Source: Antedon mediterranea
Lineage: Eukaryota > Echinodermata > Crinoidea > Comatulida > Antedonidae
Reading direction: 5' to 3'
Assembly: GCF_964355755.1 (NCBI RefSeq)
Contig: NC_092674.1
Coordinates: 21,726,001 to 21,790,000 of the forward strand
Length of the DNA: 64,000 nucleotides
Below the pieces are notes generated by a model that was not told where the DNA came from, ran no database searches, and was given only the letters and a program-made list of their open reading frames with translations. Below, piece by piece: positions 11,501 to 21,537 of the stretch. The position numbers and the translations under genes are program-made. Position 1 is the stretch's first letter. Each line of letters starts with the position of its first letter.

Positions 11501-12200
11501 ACTACAAAAGAAAATCATTCGAATAATTTCGAATGTTTCACCTAGAACTAGTACAGATCCTTTATTTCGTTCTCTCAAATTATTAAAATTAACAGATATT
11601 AATATTTTCCAACAATGTTTATTTATTTACAAAAGCCAAAATGCTCTTCTTCCATCTCATTTACGCGATATGTTTTCTCCCAATTATGAATTTCACGGCT
11701 ATTCCACAAGAATCCTCAATAACCTTCATATTCCTAAACATAAAAAGACTTCTTTTCAACATAATATTAGATTTACTGGACCCAAGATATGGAACTCACT
11801 TCCTAACAAAATTACAACTTCTGCAAACAAACATAGCTTCGTCTTTAACACTAAACAATATCTAATACAAAAGTAAATTATTTAACTAGTTATATTCTAG
11901 GTTTCAGTTTTTTATTGTTTTCATATTCCGTTATGGTAATTACTTTATTCCTATATACCATTTATTATTATTTACTAATTTGATTTTAGTTACTTTTTGT
12001 TTTGTTCAGGCACTTTCAACACAAGCTTTTGCTTTTTAGAAATTGTGCCTCCTTCATAATATTGTTTTATTCATGTTAAAGATGAGAAAAAAAAAATTGT
12101 ATTGTTTTAACTATCTTTCTTGTTGTCATGAATTTTGTGTATTATATTTTTTTGTATATTATGAAGGAAATAAATGTTATTATGATATGATATGATATGA
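8560..12200 (+). mobile_element. LINE (CR1/L2-like), apparently full-length coding region
   Basis: The element contains one long intact ORF (8844-11876) and about 0.3 kb of 3' UTR. It ends in a short pentanucleotide array of ATGAT units (about 12180-12200), the microsatellite type of tail used by CR1/L2-like LINEs instead of poly(A). The 5' boundary cannot be placed; 8560 is a guess. No target duplication was identified. Confidence 0.7.
8844..11876 (+). CDS. LINE ORF2: AP endonuclease plus reverse transcriptase
   Basis: This 1010-aa protein is the replication enzyme of a non-LTR retrotransposon. It nicks target DNA and copies the element RNA at the nick. The N-terminal apurinic-type endonuclease shows IHFNTRSL (N68), ITESWL (E97), GTIYRAP (Y172), LLGDFNID (D205, N207) and SDHLPV (D272, H273), so every expected catalytic motif is present. 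The reverse transcriptase covers about 555-800, with NYRPIS, FVDLSKAFD (D649), GVPQGS and the catalytic YADD at 736-739. The C-terminus keeps the IRFTGPKIWNSLP motif typical of CR1/L2-like elements. The first ATG is used; an in-frame Met at residue 21 is an alternative start. There is no frameshift or internal stop, so the copy may be recently active. No ORF1 is recognisable: a short 84-aa frame (8615-8869) overlaps the start but has no known domain. Confidence 0.9.
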   Translation: MCQSNPTTDVKFNPFVAYENMNINENVDPHSQFYASLNESNYFDPETFSENFSKHNNDKNILSTIHFNTRSLLGKMDSLKRFLLTLEFDFDVIAITESWLQYDNNPLTDMPGYNIFSRNRKSKAGGGVALYVRNNVSVTVRNDLTTDESICESIFIEIEQIHGKNIIVGTIYRAPSLNINAFNDILDNLLHTLSTENKLVYLLGDFNIDILQYTYETTTNNFVNTLFSNFYLPLILRPTRITSNSATLIDNILTNQPDLHLASGQLYCDISDHLPVFSISTLTYKNTQAVSRPPNKPFRKINENNIEQFKRELSVITWNDVNLLQEPNQAYNTFETKLKLLYNKHFPMTTQSKKNTKLKPWMSNGLLQSTKYKHKLYAKYLNNPTNHNKIKYTKFRNTLNSLIKRVKTEYYQNRFTQCQHDIKGTWRVINSLFKRSPNLNTKVVLTGNNGESIEDPSQIANEFNKFFVEIGPTLSKKLPTDQSDFKTYLPLPTLNSLFMCPVSDTEIIDIVKCFKTNKAQGLDEFSPKVIKQSISLLVKPLCHIFNLSLTKGVFPNKLKLARVTPIFKAGKKDTLSNYRPISVLSLFSKILERIIYNRTYAFMEKNNILCNKQFGFRKHFDTAMALIDLSNEIIDAFENDEFAIGVFVDLSKAFDTINHPILLSKLYHYGIRGVPLNLFKSYLSNRYQCTKFCDSQSDYLPITCGVPQGSLLGPLLFLLYVNDIYNSSVSLSYFLYADDTTLICKNRHLESLFNTVNTSLINVSEWFLANSLSVNLKKCSYVLFRSSTMPIKLGPLQIKLNGSVLPMVNHAKFLGVSIDSRLTWKPHVIETENKISKNIGIICRLASFLPHHILRTLYCSLVLPYLLYCNIVWCNTFPSNLNKLQILQKKIIRIISNVSPRTSTDPLFRSLKLLKLTDINIFQQCLFIYKSQNALLPSHLRDMFSPNYEFHGYSTRILNNLHIPKHKKTSFQHNIRFTGPKIWNSLPNKITTSANKHSFVFNTKQYLIQK

Positions 12201-12629
12201 TATTAACTGTACATAACAACATGCAATCACAAGTTGATTTGTTGACGGCAGCCACCGCGTGGATGTGAAAAAACTGTTCGGGAAGTCAGGGTCGCAACAC
12301 TAAAAACAGCATTACGATTCTTAGATAGATATGATACTGATACTTACTAATATCATTATAACTATTTTAACGCGTGGCGTAGTCGTATTTTAATTATTAA
12401 TTCATGTATGGCATAGGCCTAGGCCAAGTTTCATCCATCGCTCTCTCGCTTGCGCAACGACTATCTAGGGTACAGTAAATCCCTATAACACTCCGACTCT
12501 CCGGCTTGTGTCAAGCTAGCCGACAAAAAGCCAGCCGACAATAAGCCAGCCCACTTTTATTTTTTCCAGCCGACAATAACTATGAAACGCCGTTTGTGTA
12601 TTTTTCACATTTTCAGGTTTTTATAGTAT
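12201..12629. other. Spacer with short AGCCGACAATA repeats
   Basis: No gene is seen. A small cluster of GCCGACAA(A/T)AAGCCAGCC units lies at about 12516-12582, just before the satellite. Confidence 0.45.
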
Positions 12630-15239
12630 TAGAAATTCAATATTTGTGAGAAAATGGCGGATTGCTCCTGGGAGTCACTTGGTGGGATTATACTAGGGTA
12701 CCTCATTAGTCGTCCAGTATAAGTTAGGGTGAGACCACTGGTCCCGTTTACTCAGCCCTCATCTTTTAAATCTGAGTGTAACTCAATTACTATTTTTAAA
12801 ATTATAGTGAAATTTGATACTGTATTTATGAGAAAATGGCGGATTGCTCCTGGGAGTTACTTAGTGGGATTATACTAAGGGACCTCCTTAATCGTCCAGT
12901 ATAAGTTAGAGTAGGACCGCTGGTCCTGTTTACACAGCCCTCATCTTTTAAATCTGAGTGTAACTCAATTACGATTTTTAATATTTTAGTAAAATTTGAT
13001 ACTGTATTTGTAAGAAAATGGCGAATTGCTCCTGGGAGTCACTTGGTGGGATTATACTTGGGTACCTCCTTAGTCGACCAGTATAAGTTAGAGAAGGACC
13101 GCTGGTCCTGTTTACTCAGCCCTCATCTTTTAAATCTGAGTGTAACTCAATTACGATTTTTTATATAGTGAAATTTGATACCATATTTGTGAGAAAATTG
13201 CGGATTGCTCTTGGGGGAGTAACTTGGTGGTATTATACTAGGGTACCTCCTTAGTCGTCCAGTATAAGTTAGGGCGAGACCACTGGTCCTGTTTACTCAG
13301 CCCTCATCTTTTAAATCTGAGTTTAACTCAATTACGATTTTGAATATTATAGTGAAATTTGATACTGTCTTTGTGAGAAAATGGCGGATTGCTCCTGGGA
13401 GTCACTTGGTGGGATTATACTAGGGTACCTCCTTAGTCGTCCAGTATAAGTTAGGGTGGGACCACTGGTCCCGTTTACTAAGCCCTCATCTTTTAAATCT
13501 GAGTGTAACTCAATTACTATTTTAAAAATTATAGTGAAATTTGATACTGTATTTGTGAGAAAATGGCGGATTGCTCCTGGGAGAGTCACTTGGTGGGATT
13601 ATACTAGGGTACCTCCTTAGTCGTCCAGTATAAGTTAGTGACCACTGGTCCCGTTTACTTAGCCCTCATCTTTTAAATCTGAGTATAACTCAATTACGAT
13701 TTTTTATATAGTGAAATTTGATACTGTATTTGTGAGAAAATGGCGGATTGGTCCTGGGAGTCACTTGGTGGGATTATACTAGGGTACCTCCTTAATCGTC
13801 CACCAGTATAAGTTAGAGTAGAACCACTGGTCCTGTTTACTCAGCCCTCATCTTTTAAATCTGAGTGTAACTCAATTACGATTTTTAATATTATAGTGAA
13901 ATTTGATACTGTATTTGTGAGAAAATGGCGGATTGCTCCTGGGAGTCACTTGGTGGGATTATACTAGGGTACCTCCTTAGTCGTCCAGTATAAGTTAGAG
14001 TAGGACCGCTGGTCCTGTTTACTCAGCCCTCATCTTTTAAATCTGAGTGTAACTCAATTACGATTTTTTATATAGTGAAATCTGATACTGTATTTGTGAG
14101 AAAATGGCGGATTGCTCCTGGGAGTAACTTGGTGGGATTATACTAGGGTACCTCCTTAATCGTCCAGTATAAGTTAGAGTAGAACCGCTGGTCCTGTTTA
14201 CTCAGCCCTCATCTTTTAAATCTGAGTGTAACTCAATTACGATTTTTAATATTATAGTGAAATTTGATACTGTATTTGTGAGAAAATGGCGGATTGCTCC
14301 TGGGAGTCACTTGGTGAGATTATACTAGGGTACCTCCTTAGTCGTCCAGTATAAGTTTTGGGTGGGACCACTGGTTCCGTTTACTCAGCCCTCATTTTTT
14401 AAATCTAAGTGTAACTCAATTACGATTTTTTATATAGTGAAATTTGATACTGAATTTGTGAGAAAATGGCGTATTGCTCCTGGGAGTAACTTGGTGGGAT
14501 TATACTAGGGTACCTCCTTAGTCGTCCAGTATACGTTAGGGTGGGACCACTGGTCCCGTTTACTCATCCCTCATCTTTTAAATCTGAGTGTAACTCAATT
14601 ACTATTTTAAAAATTATAGTGAAATTTGATACTGTATTTGTGAGAAAATGGCGGATTGCTCCTGGGAGTCACTTGGTGGGATTATACTAGGGTACCTCCT
14701 TAGTCATCCAGTTTAAGTTAGGGTGTGACCACTGGTCTCGTTTACTTAGCCCTCATCTTTTAACTCTGAGTATAACTCAATTACGATTTTTTATATAGTG
14801 AAATTTGATACTGTATTTGTCAGAAAATGGCGGATTGCTCCTGGGAGTCACTTGGTGGGATTATACTAGGGTACCTCCTTAGTCGTCCAGTATAAGTTAG
14901 AGTAGGACCGCTGGTCCTATTTACTCAGCCCTCATCTTTTAAATCGGAGTGTAACTCAATTACGATTTTTAATATTATAATGAAATTTGATACTGTATTT
15001 GTGAGAAAATGGCGGATTGCTCCTGGGAGTCACTTGGTGGGATCATACTAAGGTACCTCCTTAGTCGTCCAGAATAAGTTAAGGTTGGACCACTGGTCCC
15101 ATTTACTCAGCCCTCATCTTTTAAATCTGAGTGTAACTCAATTACGATTTTTAATATTATAGTGAAATTTGATACAGTATTTGTGAGAAAATGGCGGATT
15201 GCTCCTTCTGGGAGTCACTTGGTGGGATTATACTAGGGT
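12630..15239. repeat. Satellite array, about 15 copies of a 181-bp unit
   Basis: The word AAAATGGCGG (with variants) recurs at about 12651, 12833, 13015, 13194, 13378, 13560, 13737, 13922, 14101, 14283, 14463, 14645, 14824, 15006 and 15188, spacing 177-185 bp. Each unit contains GGATTGCTCCTGGGAGT, TTATACTAGGGTACCTCCTT, the imperfect palindrome GACCACTGGTCCC and CAGCCCTCATCTTTTAAATC. Two spacer forms, TTTTTAATATTATAGTG and TTTTTTATATAGTG, alternate in the second half. Short reading frames inside it are by-products of the repeat. Confidence 0.95.
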
Positions 15240-15354
15240 ACTATTTCGCTGTGCTCCACAACTGGTGCCAAATCGGATCAACTAGAACATAGTGTACATA
15301 CGAAAATATATTGAAACTTAATTGGGGGTCCACTGGAGCACAGTGTATTAACAT
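15240..15354. repeat. Left remnant of a GTGCTCC repeat interrupted by the fold-back element
   Basis: GCTGTGCTCCACAACTGGTGCC here resembles CACTGTGCTCCCCTGGTGCTAAATT at about 16483-16507, on the other side of the element at 15355-16432. This suggests the element landed in an older repeat. TCCACTGGAGCACAGTG within it is the inverted form. Confidence 0.5.
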
Positions 15355-16432
15355 GGGTGTCACGAAAGCTCAGACCACGAAAGCTCAGACCCCCTAAGAC
15401 CTAAGATCACGAAAGCTAAGACCCAACACCTAAGATTACAAATACTAAGATATACTACAGATTAAAAACAATACTTGTTTATCCATACATAATTTTAAAC
15501 ACAGTAGGTTTCATTTATTACCATAAATATAATTTAATACTACCGCAAAACATAGATAAACTCACATTATTTTCGCCCGTTGAGTAAATGCATATTTTTT
15601 CTTTACAACAAACAAACTTGACGGGTTGTTTGTTGGTATATATTTACTCCATTGTGTTGGTTCAGAGGATGTTTTTCTTACGCACCTGCCTTTCTTGTAT
15701 TTTGACTCCAAATTTGTTGACTAATTTTATCCTGAACACCACACTTTAAAATTAGGACTTATAAGTACTTTCAGAAGGAGAAACACATAATAACAAATAA
15801 ATAAATCCTTTAAATTGATGATTTTACATATGTGTTTCTTTGTTTACTGTAATGTAACTCCTCGAGCTCCCACCATGCTCAATGTTTTTGTTTCCATGGA
15901 GCGCCAAAAGAGCAACAATAATAGTACAAGCATAAAAACAGAAAGAAAACGAAACAAAAAAACTTATCATGATTTTTAAATTAAAATTTATTTGCCAGTA
16001 TTTATTTCTTCGTACTTGCATGATTATACTATTATCATTACAATTTTCATTTTACATTGTTCCATCCACACTGTAGATGGACTCCACAGAGTTTTCAGCC
16101 CTCTATATAATTTTTGCTCTTTTGACGTTCCATAGAAACAAAAACATTGAACATGGGGTAGGCCTACTGTAGTACTGTAGGCTAGTCATTTTGTGTGCGA
16201 GAAAAACGTCTGTAAAATCATCAATTTAAAAATGTATTTGTTACTTTTTATGTGATTCTTTTTCATGAAAGTGCCAATTCTAAGGTGTGGTATTCAGAAT
16301 AAATGTTGGGAGTTAAAATACAAGGCAGGTGCGAAAGATAAATATTTGTAATCTTAGGTGTTGGGTCTTAGCTTTCGTGATCTTAGGTCTTAGGGGGTCT
16401 GAGCTTTCGTGGTCTGAGCTTTCGTGACACCC
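15355..16432. mobile_element. Fold-back DNA element, GGGTGTCACGAAA ends, 10-bp target duplication
   Basis: The ends are GGGTGTCACGAAAGCTCAGA and its complement, nearly perfect for about 93 bp. They are made of repeated CACGAAAGCT(C/A)AGAC words. Weaker inverted similarity continues inward for roughly 0.5 kb per arm (for example CGCACCTGCCTTTCTTGTAT against ATACAAGGCAGGTGCGAAAG). Both sides are flanked by GTATTAACAT (15345-15354 and 16433-16442), a perfect 10-bp duplication. No transposase ORF is present. Long inverted ends with a 9-10-bp duplication fit a non-autonomous Mutator-like element; this class assignment is inference. Confidence 0.85.
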
Positions 16433-16837
16433 GTATTAACATACGAAAAGATATTAACATTCAGTGACTTCTATTTTATATCACTGTGCTCCCCTGGTGC
16501 TAAATTAGGTCCACTTGATTATTTTATAGGCATAAAATAAACATGAAATGTCTTGTATGTAGGCCTACACGGGACGGCGGCCGAAAAAAGTATGTGGCGT
16601 ATTTGGCGTTTTTTGATTTGTGTTATAGACACGGCGATTACTGCAATCATTGTATACCAAATTACATTGAGTTATTCACCCGGCTGTAGGGTATATATCT
16701 CTGAGGTTAACAGACCACCAAAACACGGTACACAACACATGCACTATCGATACATTTTCGGAGTACCGCATTACCAAATGTTCATTTTGTTTGAAGTTTT
16801 TCGATCAAAGTTTATTATTAGTTCGTCGAAAAAGATC

Positions 16838-16842
16838 CGTAC
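16838..16842. repeat. Target site duplication CGTAC (left) of the LTR retrotransposon
   Basis: CGTAC directly precedes the 5' LTR and recurs at 21538-21542 directly after the 3' LTR. Confidence 0.9.
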
Positions 16843-16936
16843 TGTAATGTAGTTGCCGCCCTCTAGGTAAGGGTAAGCGTGTGCAACATGGACGATGTGA
16901 ATAAAGTATAATATAGAAGAGTGATAAAACATTACA
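16843..16936 (+). repeat. 5' LTR (94 bp)
   Basis: It begins TGTAATG and ends CATTACA, so the last seven bases invert the first seven. An AATAAA polyadenylation-type word and a TATAATA word sit close together near the 3' half. It is identical to 21444-21537. Confidence 0.95.
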
Positions 16937-16939
16937 ATT

Positions 16940-16950
16940 TGGCGACGAGG
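16940..16950 (+). other. Primer-binding site, tRNA-Ser(GCU) type
   Basis: TGGCGACGAGG starts three bases after the 5' LTR. It is complementary to the CCTCGTCG-CCA 3' end I recall for metazoan tRNA-Ser(GCU). Confidence 0.75.
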
Positions 16951-17043
16951 ATAAACGTGAATAAATGAGGATAGATAAATTAGATAAATGAGAATCGTAA
17001 CTATACCGTCTTATATAAGTTAAATATCGTTTGAATAACCACC

Positions 17044-20000
17044 ATGGCTACGGCGAATAGTAATATGCCTAGCCTGCCTGCATTTGATGTGCACGCCGAT
17101 CTCGCCAGCAGAGCGACGAGGTGGACCAAGTGGCTGAAGCGTTTTGAGCGAGCCATGGTAGGCTTTGGAATTACAAATGATGCCCGAAAGAGAGCACTGT
17201 TGTTATTCTATGGAGGGTTAGAGTTACAAGATGAATTTGACACCCTGCCAGATCAAGATACTGGTGGTGATGGTGGTACGTACACACAGGCCAAAGAAGC
17301 CTTGACAACACATTTAACCCCAAAAGGTAACATTGATTATGAAACGATAATTTTTCGGAGAATGAATCAGGAGCCTAGTGAGAAAATAGACCAGTACTGT
17401 AGTAGACTGCGTCTACAGGCTGTTAAGTGTAATTTCAATGACATTACCAGAGAAATTAAAACACAGATAATTTCAGGATGCAAAGACAGCCGATTTAGAA
17501 GGCGTATCCTAGAAAAGGAAAGAACATTGACACAAATTCTTGATTTAGCACGGTCTGTTGAGTTGTCAGAAAAAAGGGCAACAGAGGTTGAAGGAAATTC
17601 ATCCCAATCAGCTGTAAATGCGACAACAGAATCTGTGAATGCGATGAAGTTTACAAATCGTAGCCGTTCAAAGAAATATAATGGTACAAAGAATCAAAGT
17701 CAATATAATAAATCCACTTACAAACAAAAGTCAAAACCAGCAGGAAAATCATCAACATGTAGAAAATGCGGTTTGGCATACCCACATGAGGCTGAGTGTC
17801 CAGCAAAAGGTAAAATTTGTAATTCATGTGGTAAACAAGATCATTATGCACGAGTTTGTTTCACGAAAGGCAAACAACAAGTTAGCAGAGTGGAAGAACA
17901 GGTGTGCAGTAGTGGTACAACAGGAGATACAGATTATGCAACAGATCCAGAATATGCTTTTGTTCTCCCAGGACCATCAAAAAAGTTACCAACATGTGAT
18001 ATGATAGTCCACTGTAATAACAAGGTACAGATGCGAGCACTTGTAGACACAGGAGCGTCAGTGAACGTGATGGATAGTGTTTCATTTGATAAGATAGTAC
18101 CCAAGCCAACAATTGACAAACACAAAACAGAAATCTTTGCATATGGAAAAGCAAATCCACTGAAAGTAGTAGGAATTGTTAAACTCAAAATATCCATTGA
18201 ATCCACACAGAAGTGTATAGAGACTGAGTTTTATATAGTACATGGTAATACAGGAAATTTGTTATCATGGAAAACATCTCAAGAACTAGAGCTTGTCAAA
18301 CTAGCGTGTGGAATTGGTAAGAGTGAAGATAGTGTTCCTCAATGTATCAATGACTACTCAGAACTTTTTAGAGGTATTGGTAAAATCAAAGATGTAGAGA
18401 TCAAGTTACACATCGACACAACAGTACCAACAAAGGAACAAAAACACAGGAGAATACCATTTCATGTTCGTGCTGATGTTGATCGAGAGCTGAAGCGATT
18501 ATCAGAACTTGACATCATAGAGAAAATTGAAGGACCAACACCGTGGGTCAGTCCAATCGTTGTAGTACCGAAGAAAAATGGAGTTCGTTTATGCGTTGAT
18601 ATGCGTGAAGCGAACCAAGCTATCAAGAGAGAAAAACACCCAATACCAACGTTAGATGAAATTGTATCTGATTTGAATGGTGCATCAGTGTTTAGCACAT
18701 TAGATTTGTCATCGGGATATCATCAATTTTCACTCCATCCTGAAAGCAGATATATTACAACGTTTAGCACACACGTCGGTTTGTTTCGTTACAAACGGTT
18801 GATGTTTGGCGTGAATTCTGCCCCTGAATTATTTGCAGCTGCAGTAAGAAATTTATTGAGCGGGTTAAATGGATGCAGAAACATATCTGATGACATAATT
18901 ATTTTTGGAAGGACAAAACAAGAACATGACATAAACCTTAAAGCAGTTCTTGAAAGATTGAAGCAATGTGGAGCAACTTTAAATAAAGAGAAATGTTGTT
19001 TTGCTCAACCAAAGGTTAAGTTTTACGGACATACATTCAGTAGTGACGGATTAGCTGCTGATACACAGAAGATAGAAAGTCTCAAGAATGCTCCACGACC
19101 ACAGTCGGCAAGTGAAGTAAAGTCCTTGTTAGGTATGGCTCAGTACTTGTCACGGTTCATCTACAATTACGCTTCGATTACAACACCATTGCGAGAGCTT
19201 ACTCATCAAAATAGCCAATGGAAATGGACAGGTGTTGAAGAACAATCATTTAAAGATCTAAAGCAAGCTTTAATTAGTTCTGATGTAATAACTTACTTTG
19301 ACATTAACAAGAGAACAAATATTCTAGTAGATGCAAGCCCTGTAGGCCTGTCAGCTATTATGTGCCAAGATGGTAAAGTGATAGGATATGGAAGCAGAGC
19401 ATTATCCGATGTTGAAACGAGATACTCACAAACCGAGAGGGAAATGCTAGCTGTTGTATACGGTGCTGAACATTTTCATTTGTACGTATATGGTGCAAAG
19501 TTCAAGATAACAACGGATCACAAGCCATTACTAGGAATCTTCAAAAGTCAAAAACAGATGTCCGCAAGGATTGAGAGATGGCGATTGCGACTAATGCCAT
19601 ATGATTGTGAAGTGATCTATAGACCAGGTATTGACAACCCTGCAGATTACTTGAGCAGACATCCTACTTCAACAGATACACAGACAGAAGTTAGTCAAGA
19701 TGTTAATATGATAGGAAGTTATGTAAACTATGTTGTACAGAACAGTGTTCCAAAGGCAATGACCAAACAAGAAATTGAAATAGAGAGTGATCGTGACGAA
19801 ACATTCAAGAAATTGAGGAAAGCTGTTGAAAGTGGAAAGGATAAAGATTGGAAACATCCTTTGTTGGAACCATTTAAAAATGTGAAAGATGAAATAGCAG
19901 TAGTAGATAAAATCATATTACGAAGACATCAGATAGTTTTACCAGAGACATTGAGAGGAAAAGCTGTAGAATTGGCTCATGTAGGACACCAAGGGATCGT

Positions 20001-21045
20001 AAAGACTAAAGCATTGATACGTGAAAAAGTGTGGTTCCCTGGAATAGATAAAATGGTAGAACGACAGGTTAGAAAATGCCTAGCATGTCAAGCGACTGTA
20101 TCTACGAATGCAGAGAAACCAGAACCATTGAAGATGACAGAATTACCAACATTACCATGGACTGAAGTGGCAGTTGATTTTAAAGGACCAATGCCAAATG
20201 GAAAATATTTGCTTGTTGTATATGATATGTATAGCAGATTTCCAGAAGTCGAGATAGTTCAGTCGACATCAGCGAAAGCAACTATTCCGAAATTAGATGC
20301 GATATTCGCAAGACATGGCATACCTAATATAGTATTGTCAGATAATGGACCTCCATTTAACAGTCATGAGTTCGAGCAATTTGCAACATACCAAGGGTTT
20401 AAACATCGAAGAACGACTCCATTATGGCCGAGAGCAAATGGGGAAGTTGAAAGATTCAATCGGACATTAACCAAAGTTCTTCAAACTGCAAGTGTTGAGG
20501 GAAGAAATCCGCATCAAGCATTATATGAATTCCTCAGGCAGTATCGAGCAACCCCACATTCAACCACAGGGAAAAGTCCAGCTGAACTATTATATGGAAG
20601 AAAAATAAAAATATGTTTTCCATCACTGAATAAAGTAGACGAGAAGAATGATGTAGAAGTTGCAAACAAAGATAATAAACAGAAGAAGAAAATGAAAGAT
20701 AGCGGAGATATGTATTTGCATACAAAAGAAAGCGATTTGAAAGTTGGAGACAAAGTGCTTGTAAAGCAACAAAAGAAGAATATGTTAACAACCCCGTTTG
20801 ACCCAGATCCGTATATTGTAAGTTGGAGAAAAGGAAATGCTATAATTGCAGATAGGAATGGTATAAAAATTAGAAGGAACATTTCTCATTTCAAGAAAAT
20901 AAACATTTTTAATGATTATGAGTCAGACGTCGATGATGATTTAGTAGAAAGACCCCAAGATGTAAATGATCAACAAGAACCAAGACGACCGCAAAGGAAT
21001 CGACGAATGCCCGCAAGATATAATGATTTTGTGTTGGACCAATAA
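17044..21045 (+). CDS. gag-pol polyprotein of the mag-like LTR retrotransposon
   Basis: This 1333-aa single ORF carries, in order: a Gag region (1-230) with two zinc knuckles, CRKCGLAYPHEAEC (from C239) and the canonical CNSCGKQDHYARVC (C259-C272); an aspartic protease with LVDTGAS (D335); a reverse transcriptase (about 470-680) with LCVDMR, TLDLSSGYHQ and an ISDD catalytic box (614-617) in place of YxDD; RNase H (about 760-880) with ILVDAS and TDHKPL; and an integrase with an HHCC zinc finger (HVGHQG..CLACQA) and the DDE triad in VAVDFKGP, LSDNGPPF and NGEVERFNRT. No chromodomain and no env-like ORF are seen. Gag and Pol share one frame, so no frameshift is needed. ATG 17044 lies in ACCATGG, a strong start context, 93 bp after the primer site. 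No stop or frameshift is visible. Confidence 0.95.
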   Translation: MATANSNMPSLPAFDVHADLASRATRWTKWLKRFERAMVGFGITNDARKRALLLFYGGLELQDEFDTLPDQDTGGDGGTYTQAKEALTTHLTPKGNIDYETIIFRRMNQEPSEKIDQYCSRLRLQAVKCNFNDITREIKTQIISGCKDSRFRRRILEKERTLTQILDLARSVELSEKRATEVEGNSSQSAVNATTESVNAMKFTNRSRSKKYNGTKNQSQYNKSTYKQKSKPAGKSSTCRKCGLAYPHEAECPAKGKICNSCGKQDHYARVCFTKGKQQVSRVEEQVCSSGTTGDTDYATDPEYAFVLPGPSKKLPTCDMIVHCNNKVQMRALVDTGASVNVMDSVSFDKIVPKPTIDKHKTEIFAYGKANPLKVVGIVKLKISIESTQKCIETEFYIVHGNTGNLLSWKTSQELELVKLACGIGKSEDSVPQCINDYSELFRGIGKIKDVEIKLHIDTTVPTKEQKHRRIPFHVRADVDRELKRLSELDIIEKIEGPTPWVSPIVVVPKKNGVRLCVDMREANQAIKREKHPIPTLDEIVSDLNGASVFSTLDLSSGYHQFSLHPESRYITTFSTHVGLFRYKRLMFGVNSAPELFAAAVRNLLSGLNGCRNISDDIIIFGRTKQEHDINLKAVLERLKQCGATLNKEKCCFAQPKVKFYGHTFSSDGLAADTQKIESLKNAPRPQSASEVKSLLGMAQYLSRFIYNYASITTPLRELTHQNSQWKWTGVEEQSFKDLKQALISSDVITYFDINKRTNILVDASPVGLSAIMCQDGKVIGYGSRALSDVETRYSQTEREMLAVVYGAEHFHLYVYGAKFKITTDHKPLLGIFKSQKQMSARIERWRLRLMPYDCEVIYRPGIDNPADYLSRHPTSTDTQTEVSQDVNMIGSYVNYVVQNSVPKAMTKQEIEIESDRDETFKKLRKAVESGKDKDWKHPLLEPFKNVKDEIAVVDKIILRRHQIVLPETLRGKAVELAHVGHQGIVKTKALIREKVWFPGIDKMVERQVRKCLACQATVSTNAEKPEPLKMTELPTLPWTEVAVDFKGPMPNGKYLLVVYDMYSRFPEVEIVQSTSAKATIPKLDAIFARHGIPNIVLSDNGPPFNSHEFEQFATYQGFKHRRTTPLWPRANGEVERFNRTLTKVLQTASVEGRNPHQALYEFLRQYRATPHSTTGKSPAELLYGRKIKICFPSLNKVDEKNDVEVANKDNKQKKKMKDSGDMYLHTKESDLKVGDKVLVKQQKKNMLTTPFDPDPYIVSWRKGNAIIADRNGIKIRRNISHFKKINIFNDYESDVDDDLVERPQDVNDQQEPRRPQRNRRMPARYNDFVLDQ

Positions 21046-21433
21046 GTTTGAAAATAATAGAAACAAAGGATATGAACATTGTTGAGTTGATTCACATTTT
21101 GATGAACATTTAAATTTGATTTTGAGCAAAGTTATTGATTTCGAATTATTGGATAAGAACATTGATTATATTTGTGACAAGAGACATTGATAAACAGTAA
21201 AAGACAATTTGAACATTTCTGAGAATTTAATTAGTAAACAATAATATATCTTGATAATTGACACTATGCAATTGATGGAGAATTACTTATAAAAAAAATA
21301 TATACACTAATATGAAGCATAACAATCAGAGTATTAATAATTAAATAAGCTAGTCAATGTGATAAAAGTTAATAGTTAAAATGTTAGTTAATATTCAGTG
21401 TTGTATTTGATAGTTGTAGAACTTATCTAAAGT
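21046..21433 (+). other. 3' untranslated region of the LTR retrotransposon
   Basis: A purine-rich, AT-rich stretch between the gag-pol stop and the polypurine tract, with no ORF on the sense strand. Confidence 0.7.
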
Positions 21434-21443
21434 AAGGAGGGAA
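21434..21443 (+). other. Polypurine tract
   Basis: AAGGAGGGAA abuts the TGTAATG start of the 3' LTR, the expected site for plus-strand DNA priming. Confidence 0.85.
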
Positions 21444-21537
21444 TGTAATGTAGTTGCCGCCCTCTAGGTAAGGGTAAGCGTGTGCAACATGGACGATGTG
21501 AATAAAGTATAATATAGAAGAGTGATAAAACATTACA
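21444..21537 (+). repeat. 3' LTR (94 bp)
   Basis: Identical to 16843-16936. It is followed by the CGTAC target duplication (21538-21542). Confidence 0.95.

Larger units (their letters stand above)
16843..21537 (+). mobile_element. Complete Ty3/Gypsy (mag-like) LTR retrotransposon
   Basis: This 4695-bp element has 94-bp LTRs that are identical base for base, a primer-binding site, one gag-pol ORF, a purine tract and a 5-bp target duplication. Very short LTRs and a tRNA-Ser primer are known for the mag lineage (Bombyx mag, sea-urchin SURL relatives); placing it there is inference from these traits plus the ISDD reverse-transcriptase box. Identical LTRs and an uninterrupted ORF indicate a recent insertion. 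Confidence 0.95.

Noticed and set aside
16553-16852. 99-aa plus-strand frame
   Set aside because: Its end lies in the 5' LTR, so it was created by the retrotransposon insertion; no domain is recognisable.
20514-20882. 122-aa minus-strand frame within the retrotransposon
   Set aside because: It is antisense to integrase coding sequence and has no homologue features; a shadow of the gag-pol ORF.
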